A DNA stretch of 64,000 bases from Fibrisoma montanum (GCF_003583365.1 NZ_QXED01000007.1:310001-374000), one strand, 5' to 3'; shown: positions 50,390-59,670, counted from the stretch's first letter. Notes: a model not told the origin generated them from the letters alone. Made by a program: numbers and translations.

Positions 50390-51031
50390 TTACCGGTCGC
50401 GTTGACTAAGCCAGAAAGCATAGGAATAGGCCCCGAACATCAGGATGGTCACGAAGGACCAGAACATGAAGTACTGTAAATAGATTGTTTGTGAGTAGTT
50501 AATGACAGGTCGGCTAAAAATGTCAAATGAACCCACTAAGTTGGCGATCACGATCCCGGCACTTATCCAGAACAGCGGTTGCCGACGTATATCATCGTCA
50601 ATCTTCTCCAGAAGCAATTGGGTCAGATAATAGATAGCGATGACCATGACATAGAATTTCTCTACCGCATTGCTAAACCCATTGTTTGTGAGCCCTGAGA
50701 TGAAAAAAGCATCCAGACCAATCAGAGGAATAAAGAAGATACCGCTCCACTGAATGACGTTACTGAACGTTTTATGCGTAATGACTGATGAATAGAGCCA
50801 GGCCATTATCAGCAAATCGAAACCTGAAAAAAGATAATAAAAGGTATTGGTAATCTTGAAGTTGACGGCCAGCAGACCTAAATCAAGTACCAGAGACAGG
50901 CATAGACCCGCTAATGCAATTTTTAGCGGTTTGTTCAGATGCCTGACCAAGTAAAGCCCAATTCCAACCGGAACGATAACGCCGTAAGTGGCTATGTATA
51001 CCAGATACATAGCCACATCAACCAGTTTCAT
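50390..51031 (-). CDS. Multi-pass membrane protein of a sensory cassette
   Basis: A 213-residue protein with about seven hydrophobic helices and short loops; the only charged patch is LEKIDDDIRRQP near residue 143. The FWISAGIVIANLVGSFD segment resembles seven-helix membrane proteins that precede histidine kinases in other Bacteroidota. It may sense membrane state or a small ligand and act with the kinase encoded 13 bases downstream. No named family was recognised. Its base composition is richer in A+T than most of the window. Confidence 0.65.
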   Translation of the reverse strand: MKLVDVAMYLVYIATYGVIVPVGIGLYLVRHLNKPLKIALAGLCLSLVLDLGLLAVNFKITNTFYYLFSGFDLLIMAWLYSSVITHKTFSNVIQWSGIFFIPLIGLDAFFISGLTNNGFSNAVEKFYVMVIAIYYLTQLLLEKIDDDIRRQPLFWISAGIVIANLVGSFDIFSRPVINYSQTIYLQYFMFWSFVTILMFGAYSYAFWLSQRDR

Positions 51032-51061
51032 CAGCAGTACGTTAAATGGAGTTACTTCCTA

Positions 51062-51898
51062 TTATTCGTCGAAACTGCCGAAAGGCGGGCAGCTTGGTTT
51101 TGGCGCAACATACCCAGGTTCCCCATCAAATGTCGAGAACGTTTTTGCTGAAGCTGTACCATCCCGTTTTTCTCCCTTGAAAATCAAGTGAAAACAAGTT
51201 CGATCAAGCGTACTGATTCGTACGGCAAGCGTTTTTTGAAACCCAAACGTAATCTTTACCTTATTGCATTGCTCAGCTTCAAATTCGGCGAGAACCTCCA
51301 GCAACCGGGCACGTTTCATATAGGCGCCCCACACAAAGTTCCCCTTTCCGTGAATGTGGCCAAACAGTTCTCTGAATTGCCTAACAAGGGTAAAATCCCG
51401 CGGACGGGGGGTTAAATCCATTGTTGTAATTTGGGTCGAGGATACCTGGTTCTCAAGCAGCTTATTAGCCAATCGGCTCCCATTATCACTGCCATCCAAT
51501 CGGATTCCCTGCATAACCAAAACCATCTTTCTGATGGTCAGGTCAAAGCCATAATAGATACCTAAATGGCTGAATGAAGGATCCAATGAGTTAATAAAGC
51601 TCTGAAGACTGTCAATAGAAACAGGCTGAATAGTAAAGGTATCTTGCGAAATACTCCTGATTTGTTGTAAGCGAATAGGCGTGAGGTTAGTGGCTCTAAC
51701 CATGTTACGGTCAATGGAGAGCTGGCTGATTCGAGTAATTTCCTCATCGAATTGGTCCGTCAAATTCTTGAGGTCAGCCAAGTCCGGTTTTTTTATTTCT
51801 TCTGGTTGTTCTGGTTCTAAGAATGGCCATATGCCATCTTTATTGTTAAAGATGGTAAACATCAATTCAATTTCAGCGGGAGTAGGAGGAGATGGCAT
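51062..51898 (-). CDS. Soluble protein of unknown function, first gene of the sensory cassette
   Basis: A 278-residue protein without signal peptide or membrane helix. The region SIDSLQSFINSLDPSFSHLG followed by LVMQGIRLDG looks like a unit found in small uncharacterised Cytophagales proteins (a 'G.d....lvl.G.d.dG' strand pair). The N-terminus is acidic and the C-terminus Pro/Cys-rich (APKPSCPPFGSFDE). No catalytic motif was seen. It begins a compact operon with a multi-pass membrane protein and a histidine kinase (30- and 13-base gaps). The role is unknown; a cytoplasmic partner of the sensor is one inference. Confidence 0.6.
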   Translation of the reverse strand: MPSPPTPAEIELMFTIFNNKDGIWPFLEPEQPEEIKKPDLADLKNLTDQFDEEITRISQLSIDRNMVRATNLTPIRLQQIRSISQDTFTIQPVSIDSLQSFINSLDPSFSHLGIYYGFDLTIRKMVLVMQGIRLDGSDNGSRLANKLLENQVSSTQITTMDLTPRPRDFTLVRQFRELFGHIHGKGNFVWGAYMKRARLLEVLAEFEAEQCNKVKITFGFQKTLAVRISTLDRTCFHLIFKGEKRDGTASAKTFSTFDGEPGYVAPKPSCPPFGSFDE

Positions 51899-52398
51899 CT
51901 TTTTTAAAATTTAGTAAGTAGTGAGTGAAAGGGTCAAGCTAAAATAATGATTATCAACAAATAAGCAATCACAGATCTAAGAAGCCCCGAATCTTGGGTA
52001 AACGATCATCTTCATGCTGTCCATTTAATGAATGCAACCGTTCATTAGCTATATGAAGCAGGCGATTACTTGCTTGCTCAACTAACCAAGCCTACCATCC
52101 AGGTCTCATGAAATGCGCAAATCTTGTACTGGTATATAAGAGGTTGGCATTGATGGCCGCTGAACAAAATTCCTTTAATTCTGATAAACGGTCGTTTTGA
52201 TTCAGGCCAAATGTGTTCGTTTTCAGGCCAATTGCTTTCTACCTGCAAAGCGAAGCTCTGCTTAATAGGTAATCAATCAATACGCTTTCGTTGAAAGAAA
52301 GCATACCATCGCCAATCGTATGTTACTGATTGTAGTCGGACGTTTTTCTGAATGGTAACAGGGTAAGTGGAAGAGATTGAAAACAGCCCGTTTACTGG
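51899..52398. other. AT-rich intergenic region, possible remnant of a replication origin
   Basis: 500 bases without a gene, clearly richer in A+T than the flanks. It precedes a broken replication initiator gene. TTCAGGCCAA occurs twice, 21 bases apart (52201-52210, 52222-52231), each preceded by TCGTTTT. No larger iteron array, ParA or relaxase remnant was found. Confidence 0.45.
52192..52231 (+). repeat. Two iteron-like direct repeats
   Basis: TCGTTTT-GA-TTCAGGCCAA and TCGTTTTCAGGCCAA lie in the same direction with a 21-base period for TTCAGGCCAA. Two-turn spacing is typical for initiator binding sites (iterons), but only two copies are present, so this is weak support. Confidence 0.35.
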
Positions 52399-53164
52399 TT
52401 GATACTTAAATACATCAAGCAGCTTCAAACTATGAAGCCCGGGGAGACTGATACGCTGCCCAGTGAATTTCCAGCTTTTAAGATTCCTATTTCTGACCTT
52501 CAGCTACCGAATTCATCAGCCGAGGTCAATTACTCTACGTATAAACGGGTGGCACAGCGGTTAACTTCCCGGCAGCTTTATCCGGACTCACCCGCTCAGC
52601 ATGAGTTTACATCCGTTGTTGTGTTTCCAATAGCCCGCTACAGCAAAGGTGTATTAACCGTTGAGGTGAACAAGCACCTGGTGCCCTATATGATTGACCT
52701 GAGCAAGGGCTATACTACAGGCGGCTTTGTCCCTCAACAGTCAATATGCTCAGCTGCTCTACACCCGGCTTTGTAAGTTCCTGGATACGGGCATCTGGCG
52801 GGTAAGTGTCGACGATTTGAAGATAATACTCGAAGCCCAGCAGTACACGCGATGGTCGAATTTCAAACAGACGGTGCTGGCGCGCTCAATGGAGGAAATC
52901 AACCAGAAAACGGACATTGACGTATCGGTCGCCGAAAAATGTGAGGGCCGTTTTATTGCGACGCTGATTTTTAGGGTCCGTCGCCAGGCCCGCAAAAACA
53001 ACTCCGCATTCGATGCCTTCAACGAGGAGATGGATATGGTTTATGCACAGCCCGCAGAAGAGCTGCGTAGTAAAGCCTCACAGATACCTCCCTGGGAAAT
53101 GTCGCATTTCTACAATCCGCTTCAACTGGGCAGCGGTAATTTTACGCCTAACGACATCACCTGA
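52399..53164 (+). pseudogene. Rep_3-family (RepB) plasmid replication initiator, frameshifted and 5' truncated
   Basis: Two overlapping frames together read as a Rep_3 initiator. The first (to 52776) holds LILKYIKQLQ, FPAFKIPISDL and VLTVEVNKHLVPYMIDLSKGYTT. The second (from ~52721 to 53164) continues with ALSLNSQYAQLLYTRLCKFL, VSVDDLKIILE, RWSNFKQTVLARSMEEIN and FIATLIFRVRRQ. One extra G near 52720-52721 explains the break: removing it gives YTTAALSLNSQYA. The first ~30 residues normal for the family (the first winged-helix start, LT..EQR) are missing; an in-frame stop lies at 52378. It is a relic of an integrated plasmid or mobile replicon. Confidence 0.75.
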
Positions 53165-53207
53165 CCATACCTTCTTGACGACTGTTTGCTGTTACTAATT
53201 GCTCAGT

Positions 53208-54398
53208 ATGACTATGTACCCTAAACGAGTGTATCTAACGGTGTGGGCGATCCTCTTCACCTTAACCTGTGTCGGTCAGAACAACCGGCCCTATACGGCC
53301 TCTTTCGTTGGACGAATGGGTGTGGATACGGTTCTGGTTGAAACCTATACGATGATCAATAACCACCTCTATGGTAAAGCGTTTATCCGGGTTCCGGAAG
53401 ATTACATCGGCGAGTTCAGCATTCATTTTTACCCCGATGGCAGCATCCGCGAATTCAACATAAATGCCATGAATCCGCTCAACAGTTCGCTGCCCTTCGA
53501 GGCAAAGTCGGGCGCTTTCGAGTATCGATTAAACATGAATTGCCGAAACGATACCTGCACCTACTATAACTCAGAAGCCGGCAGGGATTCAGAGAAACAG
53601 TTTCGCCACCCGGCCAGGAAAATGGATTTTGTCGGCGGTTGGGTTCCCTTAATCTCCCTCATGGAATGGCAATGCCGACGACTGGCCAAATCTGGGGGGC
53701 AGGCGCTCCCCTTAAAAATGATTAATCATAACATTGGCGTGTACGACATTAGGGTTCGTTACCAAACCAAGGACAAAATCTTGTTTGGTGGCCCCTTTTT
53801 AGAGTACACCACCATCAGCGTGAACCAGGAGGGCCGAATCCAAAGCGTGGATGGGATGGGAACACCCTGGAATTACAATGTCACCAAACACGTGCCCATT
53901 GACGTTGATGCGGTCGCCAGACGGATGACCCAAACACCGGGCATTGGTATTCCCTCGCCAACCGAATCCCTACAGGCCAGCATCCAGCAGTCAACAATTA
54001 CGCTCACCTATGGACGGCCCTATAAACGAGGCCGGGTGATTTTCGGGGGTGTGGTGCCCTACGATTCTCTATGGCGTACCGGAGCCAATGGGCCAACCAC
54101 GATCACGGTCGAAAATGATATTCACATCGAAAAAAGGGTACTCCCCAAAGGCACCTATAGTATCTATACCATTCCCAAAGTGGCTGAATGGGTACTCATT
54201 TTTAGCACTGATCTTACCCATTGGCCCACTGATCCCGACCGGACAAAAGAACTCGTTGCGGTACGTATTCCCGTCCGCAAATCAACCGATATAAAGCAGC
54301 AGTTTACCCTTGAACTGAAAGAAACGCCCAAAGGCGGGCAACTCAGGTTGATGTGGGATGATGTGGTTGCAACAGCGGATTTTGCCATCGTCAGGTAA
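53208..54398 (+). CDS. Secreted DUF2911-domain protein
   Basis: A 396-residue protein from the ATG at 53208 with signal peptide (LTCVGQ). Residues ~25-235 form an N-terminal domain of unknown type with a Cys pair (NCRNDTC). The C-terminal ~150 residues match DUF2911: ITLTYGRPYKRGRVIFGGVV, PYDSLWRTGANGPTTI, LPKGTYSIYTIP, then a conserved Trp. DUF2911 proteins are common secreted Bacteroidota proteins with no known reaction. The gene is downstream of the broken Rep gene but looks intact. Confidence 0.85.
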   Translation: MTMYPKRVYLTVWAILFTLTCVGQNNRPYTASFVGRMGVDTVLVETYTMINNHLYGKAFIRVPEDYIGEFSIHFYPDGSIREFNINAMNPLNSSLPFEAKSGAFEYRLNMNCRNDTCTYYNSEAGRDSEKQFRHPARKMDFVGGWVPLISLMEWQCRRLAKSGGQALPLKMINHNIGVYDIRVRYQTKDKILFGGPFLEYTTISVNQEGRIQSVDGMGTPWNYNVTKHVPIDVDAVARRMTQTPGIGIPSPTESLQASIQQSTITLTYGRPYKRGRVIFGGVVPYDSLWRTGANGPTTITVENDIHIEKRVLPKGTYSIYTIPKVAEWVLIFSTDLTHWPTDPDRTKELVAVRIPVRKSTDIKQQFTLELKETPKGGQLRLMWDDVVATADFAIVR

Positions 54399-54735
54399 TA
54401 CAAAAGTTACCTCTTCTGCTTGGTTCTGACTGGTAGCCCGTCAGGCAATCGCCAGCTCGCAAATGCCGCCCGGATGAACCCCGTCAAAAGCTTACGCACC
54501 GACAATATGCACTCGTTTGTCAGTTTCAACAAACGCTCCTGATTGATATTGAGGGGCTTTCCTTTATCTGCTTCTTAACTAGTCCCTTTTAATGGTCGAA
54601 AACGGCCAGAAGGTGGTGACGAAAAGGTACGGTAATTAACAGGCTCGTTACAAAACAAAAAAAACCTATTGAAAGCCGGAAATTGATTGCCAGATAAGCA
54701 AACGGTCGAATACAGAGTTCTGATTTTGACTGGCC
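54399..54735. other. Intergenic region, nothing recognised
   Basis: 337 bases between the convergent DUF2911 gene and the propeller kinase gene. Short frames show no family signature, and no strong hairpin or promoter was seen. Confidence 0.5.
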
Positions 54736-57700
54736 TCAGGCAATGACTGGCCGGTTGAAGCGGAGTTTGACCAACGTCCCATGCTGGTTTTCGTAGGTCA
54801 GCATACCATCGAGCTGGCGGGTAAGCAGTTCTACCAACTGGGTGCCGAAGCCCGTTTCACTGACGGCTTCCACAGGCTGTTTACCGACACCATTGTCGGC
54901 TACTATCAACAGCAACGAATCGTCGCCCATTCGCGTCAGGCTGATGCGAATGGTGCCGTTGTCCTTACCAATAAAGGCATATTTAAGCGAGTTAGTCAGT
55001 AACTCATTCGTTATTAGTCCTATGGAAACCGCCGTGTCAATATCCAGTACCAGCTCGGGCATCGAACAATTGATGGTGATACGCCCGGCCGCATCGAACG
55101 AATCGAGGATGCTTTCGCTGAGGTTAAGAAAATAATCGCGCATCTCAATCGCCCCTAACTGCTTGCCCTGGTACAGTTTCTGGTGGATGATGCCCATACT
55201 CTGCACCCGGTTCTGACTGGCCTGTATGGCCTCCTGTACGTTGGGGTCAGTAACTTTAGCCGATTGCAAGGCCAGCAAACTTGACACCACTTCCAGATTA
55301 TTCTTGACCCGGTGGTGAATCTCTTTCAGCAGGAGTTCGTTCTGGGCATTTTTCTGAGCAATCTCGTCGCGCTGTTGTTTAATGACGACGGCTTCCTGCA
55401 GGGCCAGTGCGCGGGCTTGTTCACGCAGACGGACCGTCAACAAATACCAGAAGCCGAGTAGCAGCAACAGCGCATAAGTCGCGTAGGCCCAAAGGCTTTG
55501 CCACCAGGGTGGGCTGATGTGTATGCGGAGGGGTACCAGATTTGTCCATATTCCGTCGCTATTACGGGCTTTCAGGTGGAACAGATACGTTCCCGGCTTC
55601 ATCTGGGCAAAATCAACGGTGTTTTTCAGGCCAATGCTTACCCATTGTGGCTCGTCATTCGGTCCGGTCAGGGAATAGGCATAGGCACGACTGCTGGTGT
55701 TGCGGTAATCCAGCAGCGCAAATTTCAGTTCCAGGGTGTTTTCCCGGTGCGACAATGCCAGCTCGTTGGCTGGCCAGCGATCCGGGGGCATGGGCCGCAT
55801 GGTCTGCGTTCCGTCTATGTCGAAACAGGAAACGCCCACCAACCGCAGCGGTGATGAGGCTTTAGGAATGTTGTGGATGGTATCGGTTGGCCCAAACCGC
55901 CGTAAGTTGTTCTGGCAACCGAAATAAATCTCGCCGGTAGTAGCCAGTGCTGTAATGGGCGTAGAGTAAATCGAGTTGCCGACAAACTGCGGAAACGTGG
56001 TTACGCGCTCCGTAAGGGGGTCGATACAGGAGACCACCTGATGCTGGTTGAACCAGATTTTGCCGGTTCTGTCGAGGGTAGCGTGGGCAAAATAATCATC
56101 CGTGAACCCGTTTGCTGCACCATATTTTTTGAATCGTCCTGTTTTGACCGACAGCTTCTGTAAGGGAGCCGAATACCCACTCGTTATCCATACATCACCC
56201 TGCTTATCAATCATGGGCGCAAAGGTGTAGTTGCTGGCCAGTCCGTAGGGGTCGCCTTGCCGGAGCACAAACCGCTGAACTTGCCGGGTTCGTTTGTTTA
56301 CCCGACTAAGGCCGTGAGCGGATCCGCACACCCATACCGTGTTCTGGGCATCGACCGCAATCTTTTGCAGCGTGTTCGACAATAGGCTGTTGGCATTGGT
56401 GGGATCATTTTTCCACTGTTCATAGGTACTCACCAGCCCCGTCTCGACCGATAAGCCACCCTTCAGAATGCGGAAGAGCCCCTGCCCCCAGGTCGAAATC
56501 CAGAGGTCACCATCCCGGTCAATGACCGAAGCGATGGCATTTGGAATCGTATTGCTCCCGGCCTTATTTAAACGGACGGGTGTTAGACGACCCGTCTTTT
56601 TGTTGTAAACGAATAGGCCAGCTTCCGCACCGACCAGCAGATATGGATCGTAGCCAGTCCCGGTCGACCCTGGCAGCGTGAGGGTGAAATAGGTAAGGGG
56701 TTGTTTCAAGACAACCTTCATCTCATCCAGGGCCTGCCTGGATTGGCCCGGCCTGGACTGGCCCAGCCTGGATTGGCCCAGCCTGGATTGGCCCGGATTA
56801 TAGCGAATCAAGCCTAGATCGGTACTGATCCAAAGGAAGCCTTCCGAGTCGGGCATGAGGGACTCCGTTACGGGTCGGGCCAATCCAGGCCGGGTCGGAA
56901 CCGCACCGGCGGTGTTGCTCAGTTTGGGCAGTGGAATGTTGGGGTGGCGTTCCTGACGGGGGTCGAAAAAAAGCGGATTTTTGTCGCTTATCCTCTCCAG
57001 CCAGATTAACCCTTGGCGGTCTTCGTAGAGGGTTACCAGCTCCCTGAGTTGTTCCCCATTGCTGATGGCTACGGGTGTGCAATGCTCCACGACGGTCCGG
57101 TCGGCTGAAATGCGGAAGATGTCGTTTTCGCAGCAAAGCCAAAGCCGCCCCGCCCGATCTTCCAGAATCACATTTGGAAACGGAATGGGTTTGCCATCGG
57201 CCGTTCGCTTATCGAACCAACTGATCTGCCCTGTTTTGGGGTCAAAAACCCGCAGCCCTGTTTGGCCCGGAACACCCATCCAGATCAGGCCCCGACGATC
57301 TTTGCAGAGGCCGTTAATCACATTGAGACCATCGGTAGCGTTGATGACGGGCGCACCTGATTTATTTACTGTCGGAAAGCACCGCCAACGGTTGCTGGTT
57401 CGGTCAAACTGCTCGAACCCAGCCGTTGTGCAAACGTAAATATGGTCGGGGGTCACCAGAATAGGCGACAGCGGATTGCCCTGCAGCTGCCCTGACTCGC
57501 CTGGTTTGGGCAAAAAACGGACAGTGCTACCTGTTTTGGGGTCGAACCGATTCATGCCATAATCGCTGCCGATCCAGAGATAACCAGATTCATCGCGTTG
57601 AAGAAACCGGAGCTTATCCGACGATAAACTGGTTTTGTTGGTGGGCAGGTGTCGAAAATGGGCCACGTTGCCCGTTTGCTGATTGTAGGCATTCAGGCCC

Positions 57701-58029
57701 CCGTCGCGGGTGGTTATCCAAAACGTGCCACGCTCGTCCTGAATCATATCCGCCACCCGCGCCGAGGAGAGGGAGTTCAGATTCGCCGGATCAGAGCGTA
57801 CCGTTACAATCTCATGGCCGTCGTACCTGCTCAGGCCACTGCCAGTGACGAACCAGAGAAAATCGTCGCGGTCGGTGAAGAATCGATTGATGGTTAGTTG
57901 ATTTCGGTTGCGGCCCAGCGTCTCTTTGGGAGGTTCGTCGAAGTAAAGCACCGTGGATTGTGCCTGCCCATCTGGTACGGACAGGCACAATAGCAGGAGG
58001 AGCCACCCAAAAACAACGTATTTACCCAT
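54736..58029 (-). CDS. Two-component-regulator-propeller sensor histidine kinase (HisKA_2 type)
   Basis: A 1097-residue protein from the ATG at 58029 (the frame extends to 58104 but would overlap the next gene's start region). After a signal peptide, repeated Reg_prop units (DDFLWFVTGSGLSRYD, GTFWITTRDGGLNAYN, GYLWIGSDYGMNRFD) make a large periplasmic β-propeller, followed by a Y_Y_Y domain and one membrane helix (WAYATYALLLLLGFWYLL). The cytoplasmic kinase has a HisKA_2 DHp helix with His in EIHHRVKNNLEVVSSLLALQ and HATPase boxes LLTNSLKYAF and VADNGVGKQ. No receiver or HTH is attached. A 15-bp repeat at 56736-56795 encodes a GQSRL/GQSRP linker. Confidence 0.92.
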   Translation of the reverse strand: MGKYVVFGWLLLLLCLSVPDGQAQSTVLYFDEPPKETLGRNRNQLTINRFFTDRDDFLWFVTGSGLSRYDGHEIVTVRSDPANLNSLSSARVADMIQDERGTFWITTRDGGLNAYNQQTGNVAHFRHLPTNKTSLSSDKLRFLQRDESGYLWIGSDYGMNRFDPKTGSTVRFLPKPGESGQLQGNPLSPILVTPDHIYVCTTAGFEQFDRTSNRWRCFPTVNKSGAPVINATDGLNVINGLCKDRRGLIWMGVPGQTGLRVFDPKTGQISWFDKRTADGKPIPFPNVILEDRAGRLWLCCENDIFRISADRTVVEHCTPVAISNGEQLRELVTLYEDRQGLIWLERISDKNPLFFDPRQERHPNIPLPKLSNTAGAVPTRPGLARPVTESLMPDSEGFLWISTDLGLIRYNPGQSRLGQSRLGQSRPGQSRQALDEMKVVLKQPLTYFTLTLPGSTGTGYDPYLLVGAEAGLFVYNKKTGRLTPVRLNKAGSNTIPNAIASVIDRDGDLWISTWGQGLFRILKGGLSVETGLVSTYEQWKNDPTNANSLLSNTLQKIAVDAQNTVWVCGSAHGLSRVNKRTRQVQRFVLRQGDPYGLASNYTFAPMIDKQGDVWITSGYSAPLQKLSVKTGRFKKYGAANGFTDDYFAHATLDRTGKIWFNQHQVVSCIDPLTERVTTFPQFVGNSIYSTPITALATTGEIYFGCQNNLRRFGPTDTIHNIPKASSPLRLVGVSCFDIDGTQTMRPMPPDRWPANELALSHRENTLELKFALLDYRNTSSRAYAYSLTGPNDEPQWVSIGLKNTVDFAQMKPGTYLFHLKARNSDGIWTNLVPLRIHISPPWWQSLWAYATYALLLLLGFWYLLTVRLREQARALALQEAVVIKQQRDEIAQKNAQNELLLKEIHHRVKNNLEVVSSLLALQSAKVTDPNVQEAIQASQNRVQSMGIIHQKLYQGKQLGAIEMRDYFLNLSESILDSFDAAGRITINCSMPELVLDIDTAVSIGLITNELLTNSLKYAFIGKDNGTIRISLTRMGDDSLLLIVADNGVGKQPVEAVSETGFGTQLVELLTRQLDGMLTYENQHGTLVKLRFNRPVIA
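56736..56795 (-). repeat. 15-bp coding tandem repeat (4 units)
   Basis: Four tandem units of GCCTGGAYTGGCCCR lie within the propeller kinase gene and encode GQSR(L/P) repeats between two propeller blades. An inverted 15-bp copy GGGCCAATCCAGGCC lies at 56877-56891. Unit length keeps the reading frame, so gain or loss of units would change the linker but not the frame. Confidence 0.85.
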
Positions 58030-58100
58030 ATTGGGACAACCGGAATGCTGTAGCTCACAAGATACGAAAATAGGGTTACGGGGCCAGTGAACGCGATCTG

Positions 58101-58583
58101 TCAAGGGGCAGGTGGTGCATCAGCATTCCACATACCCATGATAGATACCCATTTGCCGTCATTATTACGTTTGAGTAATTCGGTATAGCGGCCCTTATCG
58201 ACAACCACTTTCCCATCGGGCGTTTTTACGTCCATCTGGAACTGACCCGTTTCCCACCCCAGGTTCCCTTCACTACCCGTAGCAATCGTTTTGACGGATA
58301 CATTGGTGGCCCCCGCGTCAATGGCACTTTGCCAGTAGTTAAGGATGTTTGCCCTACCCGTAACGGCAGGTTCACTGGGCGGATACAACGTAGCCTCATC
58401 CGCATAGCAGTTCGCAGCCGCCACGGCATCTTTGGCATTGATCGCAGCGGCAAAATTCCGGTTCATCTGCGACAGGTCTTCGGCCGTAGCGGGCGTTGAC
58501 GTTGCCGGTGAATGACAACCGGCGGCAAACAGGAGAAGGGCCGTAAAAACGGCCAGGATGCGTAGGGAGGATGTGAGCGTCAT
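58101..58583 (-). CDS. NTF2-like (DUF4440/SgcJ type) lipoprotein
   Basis: A 160-residue protein with lipobox LFAAGC. The fold pattern is LSQMNRNFAAAINAKDAVAA followed by YADEATLYPPSEPAVTGRANI, then a β-sheet ending GKWVSIMGMWNAD. NTF2-like proteins bind small molecules in a cone-shaped pocket; the ligand is unknown. It is the last gene of the small secreted protein run and lies 72 bases upstream of the propeller kinase gene start on the same strand. The leader resembles those of the lipoproteins further upstream. Confidence 0.85.
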   Translation of the reverse strand: MTLTSSLRILAVFTALLLFAAGCHSPATSTPATAEDLSQMNRNFAAAINAKDAVAAANCYADEATLYPPSEPAVTGRANILNYWQSAIDAGATNVSVKTIATGSEGNLGWETGQFQMDVKTPDGKVVVDKGRYTELLKRNNDGKWVSIMGMWNADAPPAP

Positions 58584-58725
58584 GATTAACGTAAGTTTAA
58601 ACGGATTGGGAAACCAGCAACCGTTTTAGGCTCATTCAGCGTAATAGGCTAGGCATCGACAGTATATCAGGCACATCGGTATCAGATCATTCACAGGGCT
58701 ACCCGATCCCTTTGAAACCTCAGCC

Positions 58726-59238
58726 TCACTTGTCTTTCTGATCCTCGTTGTTGATATCGCGGATGCAGAAAAATTTTCCGTTGCGTTTTTCAAATATGCC
58801 CATGTATTTGCCGGTGCTCACTACGTTGCCAGCCGCGTCTTTAATCGTTGTCTTCCCGACTTCGGTCACTACGTTGCCATCGCCGTATACGTCCATCGTC
58901 TCGTAGTAAACCGTAGTCCCGGCCTTGCGCGCTTCCCAGCTTTTGAGCATAGCCTGTCGGATGGCGGCTTTGCCAACAAGCATGGGTTCGTCGTCATTCA
59001 TTTCCACGGCCTCGTCGGCGTAGAACGACATTAGCTTGTCAATGTCCTTAGCTGTTGCGGCATTGGCCCATTCGGTTTCGATGGCTTGCATTTCCGTTTT
59101 GATAGCGGCCATATCGGGTTTAGCAGCTACCTGCTCGGTTGCAGTTTCCTGTTTTTGGGCAGGGGCGTTGCAACCGGTAACAACCAGCATTAGCGCAGCA
59201 AAGGCAATCAGGACGGTAGTAAATGGTTTGGTTTTCAT
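58726..59238 (-). CDS. NTF2-like (DUF4440) lipoprotein
   Basis: A 170-residue protein with leader MKTKPFTTVLIAFAALMLVV and lipobox VTGC, then NAPAQKQ. The domain reads MQAIETEWANAATAKDIDKL, FYADEAVEMNDDEPMLVGKA, YYETMDVYGDGNVVTEVGK and ends with the usual FEKRNGKFFCIRDIN strand. It is a paralogue of the proteins at 58101, 62633 and 63211 with a similar leader. The ligand is unknown; it is probably an envelope lipoprotein. Confidence 0.85.
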   Translation of the reverse strand: MKTKPFTTVLIAFAALMLVVTGCNAPAQKQETATEQVAAKPDMAAIKTEMQAIETEWANAATAKDIDKLMSFYADEAVEMNDDEPMLVGKAAIRQAMLKSWEARKAGTTVYYETMDVYGDGNVVTEVGKTTIKDAAGNVVSTGKYMGIFEKRNGKFFCIRDINNEDQKDK

Positions 59239-59276
59239 AAATCAATCGGGTTTGTGGACCGTGTAGTCCGGATGTT

Positions 59277-59636
59277 TCATTTTTTCGGCACGAGTGTTCC
59301 CTTCATCGGGATGATTTTGCCATCAGGCCGGAAGACGTGGCAATAGGCTTCGCCGGTAGCAAAGTCGGAGTAGAGCGAGACGAACGTTTTGTCGGACTCG
59401 TACCAGCCCACCAACAGGGTGTGGTCGCTGAGACGGTGCGTTTTGCAGGGGTCGGTTTCGTCCCGCGTTTTGTCCTGCCAACGTAGCGTCGTATCCGACA
59501 GGTACGTCATATCGACCTCGTAGCCGCTGAGGGAATAATGCCAGACTTTATTTTGCACGGCTGAGGAGTTTGCAGGTGTCTGTGCGAGGGCCGTTGCGGT
59601 GGTGAGCAACATAGCAACGATGGAAAGTAGCTTCAT
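59277..59636 (-). CDS. MoaF-like secreted protein
   Basis: A 119-residue protein from the ATG at 59636 with a signal peptide (TALAQ). The mature ~95 residues are β-rich and follow the MoaF-related pattern: YEVDMTYLSDTTLRWQDKTR, LLVGWYESDKTFVSLYSDFA and FRPDGKIIPMKGTL. MoaF-like domains are lipocalin-like and of unknown function here. It follows the preceding gene by 34 bases and is 38 bases before the DUF4440 gene, so likely co-transcribed. Confidence 0.7.
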   Translation of the reverse strand: MKLLSIVAMLLTTATALAQTPANSSAVQNKVWHYSLSGYEVDMTYLSDTTLRWQDKTRDETDPCKTHRLSDHTLLVGWYESDKTFVSLYSDFATGEAYCHVFRPDGKIIPMKGTLVPKK

Positions 59637-59670
59637 TACTATATTTTTGGTTTGATGGCGCGACTGATGG

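Noticed and set aside
56736-56795. Tandem repeats as a possible CRISPR-like array
   Set aside because: Units are 15 bp with no spacers and encode an in-frame protein linker.
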